Source: G963678255 sp963678255
GTDB taxonomy: Bacteria; Cloacimonadota; Cloacimonadia; Cloacimonadales; WRIO01
Direction: 5' to 3'
Assembly (NCBI GenBank): GCA_963678255.2
Contig: CAXXTW010000001.1
Coordinates: forward strand, 1,364,001-1,428,000
DNA length: 64,000 bases
This document shows positions 51,281-60,550 of the stretch, piece by piece (positions within the stretch are counted from its first letter, which is position 1; each line of letters opens with the position of its first letter). Made by a program: the position numbers and the translations under genes. The notes beneath the pieces are model-generated. The model had not been told where the DNA came from. It saw only the letters and a list, made by a program, of their open reading frames with translations, and ran no database searches.

Positions 51281-54162
51281 TATTCTTCCCTTCCTTTCAA
51301 TTTATTGCTAATAATATCTCTTTCATTAGCAGAGATTTTATCTTTTATGAGATGATAGATTTCAAGAGCTTTTTCTTTTTCGTTTTGATTAATATAAATT
51401 AAACAAAGATAGAATTCAGAATTAATTCTTAAATCTTCATATTCAGTAAAGACATAACGAACCCTTAGGAATTCTTTTTGAGCATCAATATAATTATTTT
51501 GCAGATAGTAAATAACGGCTTTATCGTGAATAGCTTTTGCTCTGACATAAGGATTTTCACTAGCATCCAGATTAATAGCCAGCGTAAGAGCTTCATCATA
51601 TTGAGCTAGTGAGATGTATTTTTCAATAAGGATTAATTTTGCCATTTCAAGATGATAAGAGTTAGCAAAAGCTGAATATTTTTTGTAGTAAAGGTCAAAT
51701 TCCGGGTCTTTAGCTTGTTGTTGTTTATCGAGAAGCACTAGCCAGTAATCGTCAAGTTTTGAGTTGTCAGCGGCACGTTTAAAGCGTTTTAAAGCACCAA
51801 CAGTATCAGCAATTGCCCATTTAATATGCCCCCATTCATGATATACTTCTGGGTCTTTTCTTTTAATAACCAAAGTTATGTAAATAGAGTCTGCTTTTTC
51901 AAATTGCTTTAACCAGATATAATTATTAGCGAGCATAATTTGAAGCTTATCATCATCTTTTTTTGAAGGGAATTGTTTAATATAGTTTTTTATAGTATTA
52001 ATAGACTTAACATATTCTTTTTGATCATATTCGAATTTAATTTTAACATCAAATAGACTGTTTTTTAGATCATTATCGTTTGTTTGAGAAATTGCACCAT
52101 CAATCCATTTTAAGAAGTCATTTTGTTTATTTTGGTATTGGTAACTCCATTGAATTCCTTGAAGAGCATTTTCAATGATAGTTTTTGGGTAAATAGGATT
52201 AACTAGTTTTTCCCATTCTTTGATGGCTTCCTGGTAGTTAGCCAGATTAAAATGAGCATTTGCAAGTCCACCTTGAGCTTTATAGAACTCTTTGCTTTCT
52301 GGATAAGTCGTAATATATTCAGTGTACAAATCAACAGCCTGAATGTAATTTTCAGCGTTGAAAGCCGCACCAGCTGCAGAAAGAATGTATTTTCCAGGAG
52401 CAGAGCTTTGAGCAGATAATTGTTTATAAATTCTAGTAGCCTGATCATATTGTTTCAATTTATAGAAAGTCCAAGCCTGTCTGCTCCATACATGTTCTAA
52501 AGATAATTGATCTGGGCTTTTTACTTCAGCTGTATTATACGCTTTTAAAGCTTCCTGATAATTTTTTTCAGCAAAGAAGATATTCCCTTTCAAGAGGTTT
52601 TTGTCAAAGATATAATCATTGTCATCCGAGACATTATTTAAAAATTCTTTTGCAGTTTGGAAACTCTTTCTTAAGTATTCAATATAGGCTAAGCGTAAAT
52701 TAATCGTTCCTCGATCACAGTTCCCAATCAAAGCATTTTCATATAGTTTTTTTGCATTATTTAATTTTTTTTGATTTAGTTCATTTTCAGCCAGATAAAA
52801 ATAACACATTCCTTTTTTGGAAGAATTTGGAAAATCAGTAATGATTTCGTTAAAAAGAGTAACAGCAGAATCTCTGTAAGCTAAATTGTAATAAGAGATA
52901 CCGATTTTAAACAAAGCTTCATCTAAAAGAGCTGATTGGGGGAATTGATTAATGAAAGATTTAAAAATATCCAAAGCATTTTGCTTTTGAGCAAGTAGAA
53001 ATTGAGTTTCTCCTTTAAGATACAAAGCTTTTTCTAAAATCGTTTCATCAAGACCAAACTTAATGGCTTTATCAAGATTGAGATAACTATCATGATAATT
53101 TTTTAAACGGAAGTAATTAAAGCCAAGCTGGTAATAAATGTCACCTTCCCATTTTTGATTTGGATTATTAGCAAGGTAATCACTTAACAAAACGATAGCA
53201 GAATCAGGATTTGTTTGAGCTAAAAAGGATATATAGTGAAAATAACTAATAGTTTTAATTTCAGTATTTTTAGAAGTTTCAGCTAATTGTTTTAATAATG
53301 GTAACCCTTCATCAGGTTGATGCATTTTTAATAACAATTTACCTTTAAAGAATTTTCTTTTATCACTATTTTCTTGTATAGAATCAAGTAGCTTCATAGC
53401 ATTTTGGAAATCATTTTTCTCACTGTAAGCGTTAATCTTAACATAAACAATTTCTTCAGAATATAAGTCTTGAACTGAGAAAGAATCTGGTATGCTTTTT
53501 ATAATTTCATCCCAATTGGAGTTTTGTTCTAGGTTTTTTAAAATCATTAAGAAAGCATAGTTTTTTTCTTTTTGAGAGACTTCCTGATGATTGAATTGAT
53601 TTAAGACAGAATCAGCAAAGCTTTTTTGATTGAGGAGCAAATAAAGTTCAATCCGATTGTATTCAATTTCGGGATTAAAGCCTAATTGAGAAGCTTCATT
53701 TAAGTTTTTAAGAGCTTTTTCATAATTTTGTCGATCTTTATCAATTAACCCGGCGATAAAATAAGCTCTTTGCAATTCTGGATGTTTAGGGAATTTCAGA
53801 AAAAAGTCATTAATAAAACTCAGAGCAGATGGATAATCTTTTTGAAGTCTATAATTTTCAGCCAGACTTAGTAAAACTTGAGAAAAAACAGTAGGAGCAG
53901 GATTGTTTTTTAATATATTTGTAAGGATCTCCTGAGATTCAATTATTTGACCTTTTTGCATTAATACATTTGCTTTTAAAATAGTAACATCATTTTTTTG
54001 AGGGCTTTGAGGATATTTGTTTAAGAAGAGATCAATTTCCCTTAAAGCAAAATCATAATGACTATTTTTAAAAAGGCTTTGAATAAAAACAACATCTTCT
54101 TTTTCAGTTCCATACAAATGAATTAAAATTCCTAACAAAATTATTATTAAAACTTTTCTCAT
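51280..54162 (-). CDS. Large TPR repeat protein, exported
   Basis: A 960-residue protein. ATG at 54162 gives a signal peptide (about 1-19, RKVLIIILLGILIHLYG); a start 10 codons earlier would put charged residues ahead of it. Nearly the whole chain is tetratricopeptide repeats (for example FDFALREIDLF-like helices, DIYYQLGFNYFRLKNYHDSYLNLDKAIKFG, SLLDEALFKIGISYYNLAYRDSA). TPR arrays bind other proteins. Together with the next gene, a predicted outer-membrane protein, it may form an envelope assembly or transport complex, but the function is not known. A TTGACT-17-TATTTT promoter lies just upstream. Confidence 0.78.
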   Translation of the reverse strand: MRKVLIIILLGILIHLYGTEKEDVVFIQSLFKNSHYDFALREIDLFLNKYPQSPQKNDVTILKANVLMQKGQIIESQEILTNILKNNPAPTVFSQVLLSLAENYRLQKDYPSALSFINDFFLKFPKHPELQRAYFIAGLIDKDRQNYEKALKNLNEASQLGFNPEIEYNRIELYLLLNQKSFADSVLNQFNHQEVSQKEKNYAFLMILKNLEQNSNWDEIIKSIPDSFSVQDLYSEEIVYVKINAYSEKNDFQNAMKLLDSIQENSDKRKFFKGKLLLKMHQPDEGLPLLKQLAETSKNTEIKTISYFHYISFLAQTNPDSAIVLLSDYLANNPNQKWEGDIYYQLGFNYFRLKNYHDSYLNLDKAIKFGLDETILEKALYLKGETQFLLAQKQNALDIFKSFINQFPQSALLDEALFKIGISYYNLAYRDSAVTLFNEIITDFPNSSKKGMCYFYLAENELNQKKLNNAKKLYENALIGNCDRGTINLRLAYIEYLRKSFQTAKEFLNNVSDDNDYIFDKNLLKGNIFFAEKNYQEALKAYNTAEVKSPDQLSLEHVWSRQAWTFYKLKQYDQATRIYKQLSAQSSAPGKYILSAAGAAFNAENYIQAVDLYTEYITTYPESKEFYKAQGGLANAHFNLANYQEAIKEWEKLVNPIYPKTIIENALQGIQWSYQYQNKQNDFLKWIDGAISQTNDNDLKNSLFDVKIKFEYDQKEYVKSINTIKNYIKQFPSKKDDDKLQIMLANNYIWLKQFEKADSIYITLVIKRKDPEVYHEWGHIKWAIADTVGALKRFKRAADNSKLDDYWLVLLDKQQQAKDPEFDLYYKKYSAFANSYHLEMAKLILIEKYISLAQYDEALTLAINLDASENPYVRAKAIHDKAVIYYLQNNYIDAQKEFLRVRYVFTEYEDLRINSEFYLCLIYINQNEKEKALEIYHLIKDKISANERDIISNKLKGREE

Positions 54163-54190
54163 CCTAACACTCCGAGAATCTTTTTTAACC

Positions 54191-54219
54191 AAAATATTAT
54201 TTTTTCTATTTCAAGTCAA
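54191..54219 (-). promoter_or_regulatory. Sigma-70-like promoter for the TPR operon
   Basis: On the minus strand TTGACT (54219-54214), a 17-base spacer and TATTTT (54196-54191). It lies about 29 bases before the TPR start. Confidence 0.6.
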
Positions 54220-54318
54220 TTATTAGTATATTTATTTTAAATAAAGGACATTTTTAATAAAAAGATGATTATTCTTGACTAAATATTTAGAAATATTTTG
54301 ATTAAAAAATGAGGTAAT

Positions 54319-55386
54319 ATGAAAAAAACATATAATTATCAGATGGTTCCTTTTAAGACAGTGGTAGAATCATTTTTAACTCATGAAACATTGATTGACT
54401 TTTTAGAAATAGGAATCAATCAATCAGTCTTAATTATTGATCAGAAAGTTTATGATTTATATCCCAAATTAAAACAGTTTAAATCAAAGTCTCTATTATT
54501 AAAATCACATGAAGAAAATAAAGATTGGAAAACTATTGAGAAGATAATTGACTTTTTAGATGAGAATAAAGTTCATCGGGGAATGTCGATTATTGGTATG
54601 GGTGGAGGAATAATTACCGATATTGTTGGCTTTGCTGCCTCAATATACAAACGAGGCACGAGATTAACACTAATACCAACAACTCTGCTAGCGATGGTAG
54701 ATGCAAGTATTGGCGGGAAAACAGCGATAAACACTACTCAAGGGAAAAATCATATAGGTTCCTTTTATCCTGCATCTCGGATGTATATTTGTCCAGAGTT
54801 TTTGGAAACCTTAGAGCCTTTAGATTATTATTGCGGATTAGTAGAATCCATAAAAACATGCATAATTTTTAAAGACTTACTGCTTAACAACTTGTCAGCA
54901 GATATGCGATTAAACTTGGATAATATTTTCAGAATTATTGATTTAAAAATGAGTCTGTGTAATAATGATCTTCAAGATCATGGCGAAAGAAAAAAACTAA
55001 ATCTTGGACATAGTTTTGCTCATTTAACAGAGAAAATTTCTAGATATTGGGTGACTCATGGAGAAGCAGTATCTTTGGGCTTAATGCAAGCTTTGTTATA
55101 CAGTTATCAAGAAAAAATGATTAGTTCTTCCAACTTTGAGAGATTAAACCAATATTTCAGACAATTACTTCAATACAATCCTAGGTACAAAGAGTTCAAA
55201 GAATTATTACAATCAAAAGATTATCAGGGAAAACTTTCAAATGAATGGGAAACCTATCTATCACAGGATAAAAAGAATACTGATCAATTAAATTTAGTTT
55301 TATTTGATAGAGAAGCTAATGTAGAAATTCGTGCAACTGATAAAAAAGATATTCTAGAACAATGTATTAAGTTTATTGATATTTAA
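54319..55386 (+). CDS. aroB: 3-dehydroquinate synthase
   Basis: A 355-residue enzyme of the shikimate pathway, converting DAHP to 3-dehydroquinate with NAD and zinc. Motifs are GMGGGIITDIVGFAAS (NAD site), PTTLLAMVDASIGGKTAIN, NHIGSFYPA, GLVESIKT (Glu ligand), LNLGHSFAHLTE and THGEAVSLGL (two His ligands). The Lys-Tyr-Gly after the Glu in many AroB proteins is Lys-Thr-Cys here, a minor change. No other shikimate gene is adjacent. GAGGT precedes the ATG. A weak TTGACT-18-TGATTA promoter lies at 54275-54304. Confidence 0.9.
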   Translation: MKKTYNYQMVPFKTVVESFLTHETLIDFLEIGINQSVLIIDQKVYDLYPKLKQFKSKSLLLKSHEENKDWKTIEKIIDFLDENKVHRGMSIIGMGGGIITDIVGFAASIYKRGTRLTLIPTTLLAMVDASIGGKTAINTTQGKNHIGSFYPASRMYICPEFLETLEPLDYYCGLVESIKTCIIFKDLLLNNLSADMRLNLDNIFRIIDLKMSLCNNDLQDHGERKKLNLGHSFAHLTEKISRYWVTHGEAVSLGLMQALLYSYQEKMISSSNFERLNQYFRQLLQYNPRYKEFKELLQSKDYQGKLSNEWETYLSQDKKNTDQLNLVLFDREANVEIRATDKKDILEQCIKFIDI

Positions 55387-55480
55387 AATGAAATTTTAAT
55401 TGAAGAGATTGTTAACTAATATATGTGAGATTGAAGATAATAATAAAGACTTTTACGAGACAAGATTTAGTTAAAATTAT

Positions 55481-55509
55481 TTGACAGGTTTACAAAATTA
55501 GAGTATGCT
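55481..55509 (+). promoter_or_regulatory. Sigma-70-like promoter of the FIST operon
   Basis: TTGACA (55481-55486), a 17-base spacer and TATGCT (55504-55509), 28 bases before the GTG start of the FIST gene. The -35 box is a perfect consensus. Confidence 0.75.
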
Positions 55510-55537
55510 ATGAAGTAGTAAGAAATGGGGGTAGTCC

Positions 55538-56671
55538 GTGGAAACCAGTCAATATGTATGGCAGGAAGAGAAAGGTTGGATTCCTAGATTGGAGTCAAAT
55601 CAAAAAGCACAGTTATTATTAATTTTTGGTACTCGAGAGATACTTCAAAAAGCAGAACTTATAGATGAGATTAAGGTAACATTTCCAAACTCTGATTTAA
55701 TAGGATGTTCAACTGCAGGAGAAATCAGCGCAACAAAAGTTCTGGATGATTCATTGGTTTTAACAGTGATTAATTTTGAGAAAACAACAATTAAGGGGCA
55801 CAGTTTAAAAATTCAAAACTCACATGAAAGTTATCGAATAGGGAAAGAATTAGCTACGGGGATAGATCATGAAGGTTTACAGCATGTATTTGTGTTATCT
55901 GACGGTATAAATGTTAATGGCAGTGAATTGGTGAAAGGAATAACAGAGTGTTTACCTGAGGGGATTACAGTTACGGGTGGATTATCGGGAGATGGTGATG
56001 GTTTTCGTGAGACTGTTGTTATTTGGAATTCTTTAGCAGAGAATAACACAATAGCATTAATTGGTTTTTATGGAGAAGGATTGTTGATTAGTTATGCCTC
56101 TTTAGGAGGTTGGGATCCTTTTGGCCCTGAAAGACTTGTAACAAAATCAGATGGTAACATATTGTATGAGCTTGATGGTAAATCAGCGCTTGAATTGTAC
56201 AAATTATATTTAGGTGATTATGCTCAAAACCTCCCAGCATCAGGTTTACTTTTCCCTTTAATCGTAAGGTTGTCTAATGAAGACAGAGGCGTTGTTAGAA
56301 CGATTTTATCTGTTGATGAAACAACTCAATCCTTAATTTTTGCTGGAGATATACCAGAAGGGTCATATTCCAGGTTAATGAAAGCTAATTTAAACCGATT
56401 AACAGATGGAGCTGTGGAAGCTGCAAAAACAGCTATGCTTGGCTTAGGTAGAGACAATCCTGATTTAGCTATACTAATTAGCTGTATAGGTCGTAAAATG
56501 ATTATGAAACAACAAGTTGAAGAAGAAGTAGAAGGAGTATCTGATATATTTGGTAAAGAAACAAGATTGTGCGGATTCTACTCCTATGGCGAAATTTCAC
56601 CTTTTAATTCAAAAGCTAAATGCGAATTGCATAATCAAACCATGACTATTACTCTATTTAAAGAGATCTAA
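55538..56671 (+). CDS. FIST domain signalling protein
   Basis: A 377-residue soluble protein with the FIST N domain (about 20-200; SDLIGCSTAGEIS, HVFVLSDGINVNGSELVKGI, VTGGLSGDGDGF) and the FIST C domain (about 210-360; LYKLYLGDYAQNLPASGLLFPL, RLCGFYSYGEISPF). FIST is a sensory domain thought to bind small ligands such as amino acids and is found near kinases and cyclases. Here two kinases follow at 1 and 8 bases, so it may be their input subunit. The start is GTG at 55538; an ATG 13 bases upstream is out of frame. Confidence 0.9.
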   Translation: METSQYVWQEEKGWIPRLESNQKAQLLLIFGTREILQKAELIDEIKVTFPNSDLIGCSTAGEISATKVLDDSLVLTVINFEKTTIKGHSLKIQNSHESYRIGKELATGIDHEGLQHVFVLSDGINVNGSELVKGITECLPEGITVTGGLSGDGDGFRETVVIWNSLAENNTIALIGFYGEGLLISYASLGGWDPFGPERLVTKSDGNILYELDGKSALELYKLYLGDYAQNLPASGLLFPLIVRLSNEDRGVVRTILSVDETTQSLIFAGDIPEGSYSRLMKANLNRLTDGAVEAAKTAMLGLGRDNPDLAILISCIGRKMIMKQQVEEEVEGVSDIFGKETRLCGFYSYGEISPFNSKAKCELHNQTMTITLFKEI

Positions 56672-56672
56672 A

Positions 56673-58697
56673 ATGCATAGTCTATTAAAAAGACAACTCA
56701 AAAAGGTATTTGGAGAAAATCATAATTTTGATGAAAAAATGAAGCTTTTCATTAATAACATTGATCAGGCTTATCAACAATTTGATGAAGATAGAAAACT
56801 TTTGGACAGATCATTGTTTTTAAGTTCCAATGAATTATTTCAGGCAAATTCAGAAATGCGTGAAATCTTTCAATCATTTCCTGACTTGTTTTTTAGAACA
56901 GACCTTAAAGGAAAGATATTAGATTTTAATCGATTAGATAATGAAGATGATTATTTTAAACCACAACAATTAATTGGAAAATTTATCCAATGTATCCCAG
57001 AAAAAGAATTAGCTGAGAAGTTTAAAGATGCAATAGAAGAAGTAAAAATTAGTAAGTGCAGAGTTAAGTTTGAATATAAAATTAACAAGAATAATCAAAC
57101 TCAATATTATGAAGCAAGTTTGTTATTACTTTTTGAATACTCAATAGTAATCTTTATCAGCAAAATCACGGCAAGAAAAAATGCAGAGCTCGAGTTGATG
57201 AAAGCAAAAGAGTTAGCAGAAAAAGCAAATCGTGCAAAAAGTGAGTTTCTGGCAAATATGAGTCATGAAATCAGAACACCAATGAATGCTGTTTTGGGGT
57301 TTTCAGATTTATTGTCTTCTATGATTATTGATCCCAAACAGAAAAGTTATCTTGATTCTATAAAAGTAAGTGCAAAAAATCTAATGTTATTAATTAATGA
57401 TATCTTGGATTTATCAAAGATTGAAGCAGGTAAGGTTGAAATTAGACCTGAACCTTTAGAAATCAGATTGTTGATTGAAGAAATTACAGGGATATTTTTA
57501 GAAAAAATAAAATCAAAGCAGTTAGATTTTAATTTAGAGATTGCTGGTAAAGTACCAAGATGTTTGATTATTGATGAGATCAGGATCAGACAGATATTAT
57601 TAAACATTATTGGAAATGCGGTAAAATTTACAGATAAAGGTAGTATCTCTATTGAGGTAACTACTAATAATATCTCTGAGAAATTAGCAGATTTAGAGAT
57701 TATTGTTGTTGATACTGGGATAGGGATTTCTTCAGATAATCTAATATCTATCTTTGATTCTTTTCATCAGCAGGAAGGCCAGATTAATCGTAAATATGAA
57801 GGAACAGGATTAGGGTTATCAATTACTAAGAAACTAATTGAGATTATGAATGGTCAGATAAATGTAACCAGTAGACAGTCAGAAGGATCAACTTTTACAA
57901 TTTTACTACCCAATATCCCTATTTGTGATTTACCAAATTTGCCTGTCAGCAAAGAATATTATCAAGATCAAACAATAGAATCAATCCCAAAATCAATAGT
58001 TTTAATTGTGGATGATCTAAGTACAAACAGAATGTTACTCATTGAAATAATGAATCTCTTTAATCTTGAATATCTAGAAGCTGAAAATGGGCAAGAAGCC
58101 GTGAATCAGGTTAAATTACACAAACCTGATTTAATTTTAATGGATCTGAGAATGCCAATAATGAATGGGTATGAAGCTACAAATCAAATTAGACAAATAG
58201 AAGGAATGGAAAAAGTGCCTATAATTGCCTTAACTGCATCTGTTTTTAATAAAAATGAAGAAGATTTAGCTAAGTTAGGATTTGATGGCTTTGTTCTTAA
58301 ACCTTTTAAAGTAAATAACATTTTGGATATCTTAAAATCAAAACTATCAAATAAAGTATATGATATTTCTTCTAATATAGAAGAAAAAATACCTATAATT
58401 GACGACTCTGTAGTTTTGAGTATTCCTGACAAGGAGATTCTTTTTTCGCTGATTTCTGATTTAGATAGAGAGTATATCCCAATGTGGAGTTCAATAAAAA
58501 AAAGAGGTATAATTGAAGAAATTATTACTTTTTCAAAATCAATTAAAGTTCTGGGAATGACTTCTGGAGCAAAAGAGTTAACTGATTGGGCTAATCAAAT
58601 GATCAATCATGCAGATAACATTGACATTGTTGCTGTAGATTCATATATGATTGCCTTTCCAATGATCATTGAACAATTAAGGAAAAAACTCCGTTAG
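56673..58697 (+). CDS. PAS-histidine kinase-receiver hybrid protein
   Basis: A 674-residue soluble kinase. An N-terminal helical region (1-65) leads to PAS (about 66-165; IFQSFPDLFFRTDLKGKILDFN), HisKA (FLANMSHEIRTPMNAVLGF, His about 198), HATPase (NIIGNAVKFTDKG, DTGIGIS, GTGLGLSI) and a receiver (LIVDDLSTNRMLL, Asp in LILMDLRMPIMNG, Lys in FVLKPFK). The last 120 residues are helical and not recognised; no HPt His motif is clear. It starts one base after the FIST stop, so it is coupled to it. It probably reports the FIST signal. Confidence 0.9.
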   Translation: MHSLLKRQLKKVFGENHNFDEKMKLFINNIDQAYQQFDEDRKLLDRSLFLSSNELFQANSEMREIFQSFPDLFFRTDLKGKILDFNRLDNEDDYFKPQQLIGKFIQCIPEKELAEKFKDAIEEVKISKCRVKFEYKINKNNQTQYYEASLLLLFEYSIVIFISKITARKNAELELMKAKELAEKANRAKSEFLANMSHEIRTPMNAVLGFSDLLSSMIIDPKQKSYLDSIKVSAKNLMLLINDILDLSKIEAGKVEIRPEPLEIRLLIEEITGIFLEKIKSKQLDFNLEIAGKVPRCLIIDEIRIRQILLNIIGNAVKFTDKGSISIEVTTNNISEKLADLEIIVVDTGIGISSDNLISIFDSFHQQEGQINRKYEGTGLGLSITKKLIEIMNGQINVTSRQSEGSTFTILLPNIPICDLPNLPVSKEYYQDQTIESIPKSIVLIVDDLSTNRMLLIEIMNLFNLEYLEAENGQEAVNQVKLHKPDLILMDLRMPIMNGYEATNQIRQIEGMEKVPIIALTASVFNKNEEDLAKLGFDGFVLKPFKVNNILDILKSKLSNKVYDISSNIEEKIPIIDDSVVLSIPDKEILFSLISDLDREYIPMWSSIKKRGIIEEIITFSKSIKVLGMTSGAKELTDWANQMINHADNIDIVAVDSYMIAFPMIIEQLRKKLR

Positions 58698-58705
58698 GTG
58701 AATCT

Positions 58706-59812
58706 ATGAGTTATAAAATTTTAATCGTTGACGATATTCCTCAGAATATTCAGGTATTGGGAGCAATTTTGAGAAATAATGGTTATGAAATCGGCTACGC
58801 TTCTAATGGAAAAATGGCTTTGGAAAGAATAGAAGCTTCAAATTTTGATTTAATCCTTCTCGATATTATGATGCCTGAAATGAATGGATATGATCTTTGT
58901 GAAAAAATAAAAAAAAATAAAGTCTATTATGATATCCCAATTATCTTTATAACTGCAAAAACTGATACAGAAAGTATTGTAATGGGTTTTAAAACAGGTG
59001 GTGTTGATTTTATAACGAAACCTTTCAATGAAGCAGAATTACTGGCAAGAGTTCATACACATTTATCATTGAAAGAATCAAAGGATGAACTAAAAAGAAA
59101 CCGAGAATTGCTTCAAGAATCAAACCAAACAAAAGATAAATTATTCTCAATCATTTCTCATGATTTGTCAAATGCTTTGCATTATATTCAGATGGCTATT
59201 GAAACAATGATCCTTGAAAAGGAAAATGAAGATTGTGTCAGTATAGGCAAGCTTGAAAAAATGCATCAAACGGTATCACGTGTAATTGATTTATTAACTA
59301 ATCTTATTCAATGGGCACATTCTCAGATAGGACAAATCCAGAATAATGTAGAGTTATTAAATTTAAGTGAAGTGATTAATAATGTTGTTCATCTTTATCA
59401 CCCTAACATGGAGAAAAAAGAAATTGAGTTTGTAATAAATGTTCAACAAGATTATTCTGTAATGGCTGATAAGAATTTATTAATGTCTGTATTAAGAAAC
59501 CTTTTAGGAAATGCTATAAAATTTACTCCTCGTTTAGGATTAATTACTCTCTCTGTCTTTGATAATGATAAAGATGTTTTGATTACAATTGAAGATACAG
59601 GTGTAGGAATTCCAGAGAATTTTCTGGAAAAACTCTTTAAACCTAATAGTCATATATCCACAAAAGGTACAGATAAAGAATCCGGTACTGGGTTAGGCCT
59701 TTTAATTTGCAAAGAATTTATTGAAAAAATGGGCGGTCATGTCCATGTTAAATCTAAACAGGGACATGGATCAATATTTTCATTTAACATCCCTAAGATA
59801 GAAAAAAACTAA
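58706..59812 (+). CDS. Receiver-histidine kinase protein
   Basis: A 368-residue protein with an N-terminal receiver (KILIVDDIPQNIQVLG, Asp in LILLDIMMPEMNGYDL, Lys in FITKPFNEAE), a coiled linker, HisKA (LFSIISHDLSNALHYI, His about 151) and HATPase (NLLGNAIKFTP, DTGVGIP, GTGLGLLICKEF). This order makes it a kinase driven by its own receiver. It follows the hybrid kinase by 8 bases with AGGTGA before its ATG. It is likely the next step in the same relay; no output domain is encoded. Confidence 0.9.
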   Translation: MSYKILIVDDIPQNIQVLGAILRNNGYEIGYASNGKMALERIEASNFDLILLDIMMPEMNGYDLCEKIKKNKVYYDIPIIFITAKTDTESIVMGFKTGGVDFITKPFNEAELLARVHTHLSLKESKDELKRNRELLQESNQTKDKLFSIISHDLSNALHYIQMAIETMILEKENEDCVSIGKLEKMHQTVSRVIDLLTNLIQWAHSQIGQIQNNVELLNLSEVINNVVHLYHPNMEKKEIEFVINVQQDYSVMADKNLLMSVLRNLLGNAIKFTPRLGLITLSVFDNDKDVLITIEDTGVGIPENFLEKLFKPNSHISTKGTDKESGTGLGLLICKEFIEKMGGHVHVKSKQGHGSIFSFNIPKIEKN

Positions 59813-59845
59813 GAATAGTCTTTTTTGATAATCTCTTTAACTCCC

Positions 59846-60508
59846 TTATGGAATTATATTCCCATCAAATAAATGAATAACTCTTTGAGCATAATTAACA
59901 AATTGATCATCATGAGATACCATAATGATAGTCTTTCCTTCTTTATTTAGTTCAGTCAAAATATCCATTACTTCTTTTCCATTTTTAGAATCAAGATTAC
60001 CTGTAGGTTCATCAGCCAAAATTAAGTCTGGATTTGCTACTACACATCTAGCAACTGCTACTCTTTGTTGTTGCCCTCCTGATAATTGGGCAGGGTAATG
60101 TTTTGCTCGATGTTTTATATCCAATCTTTCTAATACTTGATCAATCATTTCTTGTCTTTTCTTAGGGTGTTCTTTAAGATAAAGTAGAGGTAATTCTACA
60201 TTCTCAAAGACAGTTAAAGAATCGATTAAGTTAAATTTTTGAAAAATAAATCCTATCTTTCCTCTTCTGAGTCTTGTTCTTTCTAATTCTGTCAAATCAT
60301 TTATTATCTCTCCAAATAATGAAAAATCTCCTGAACTGTGGGTATCCATAAGACCTATAATGTTCATTAATGTGGATTTCCCACAACCTGATGGACCTTT
60401 CACAAGCACAAATTCTCCAGCTTTTACGTTAAAATCTATAGCATTGAGAGCTGTAGTCTCTACTTCATCAGTAGTGAATAACTTTGTCATTTTGTTAATC
60501 CTGATCAT
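59846..60508 (-). CDS. ABC transporter ATP-binding protein, MacB/LolD-like
   Basis: A 220-residue ATPase with Walker A GPSGCGKST, Q-loop FIFQKFNLI, signature LSGGQQQRVAVARC, Walker B LILADEPTGNLD and the switch His in MVSHDD. The short linker and the TDEVETTALNAIDFNV start are typical of the MacB/LolD group, which powers membrane-bound permeases that act on periplasmic substrates. It is the third gene of an adaptor-permease-ATPase operon; AAAGGAGA precedes the ATG. Confidence 0.93.
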   Translation of the reverse strand: MIRINKMTKLFTTDEVETTALNAIDFNVKAGEFVLVKGPSGCGKSTLMNIIGLMDTHSSGDFSLFGEIINDLTELERTRLRRGKIGFIFQKFNLIDSLTVFENVELPLLYLKEHPKKRQEMIDQVLERLDIKHRAKHYPAQLSGGQQQRVAVARCVVANPDLILADEPTGNLDSKNGKEVMDILTELNKEGKTIIMVSHDDQFVNYAQRVIHLFDGNIIP

Positions 60509-60550
60509 AATGATCTCCTTTTATAAAAATTTATTCCATAATTTTAGTGA

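Noticed and set aside
55525..55560. ATG at 55525 as start of the FIST gene
   Set aside because: It is out of frame with the FIST coding sequence; the GTG at 55538 gives the in-frame start, with GGGGGTAG upstream.
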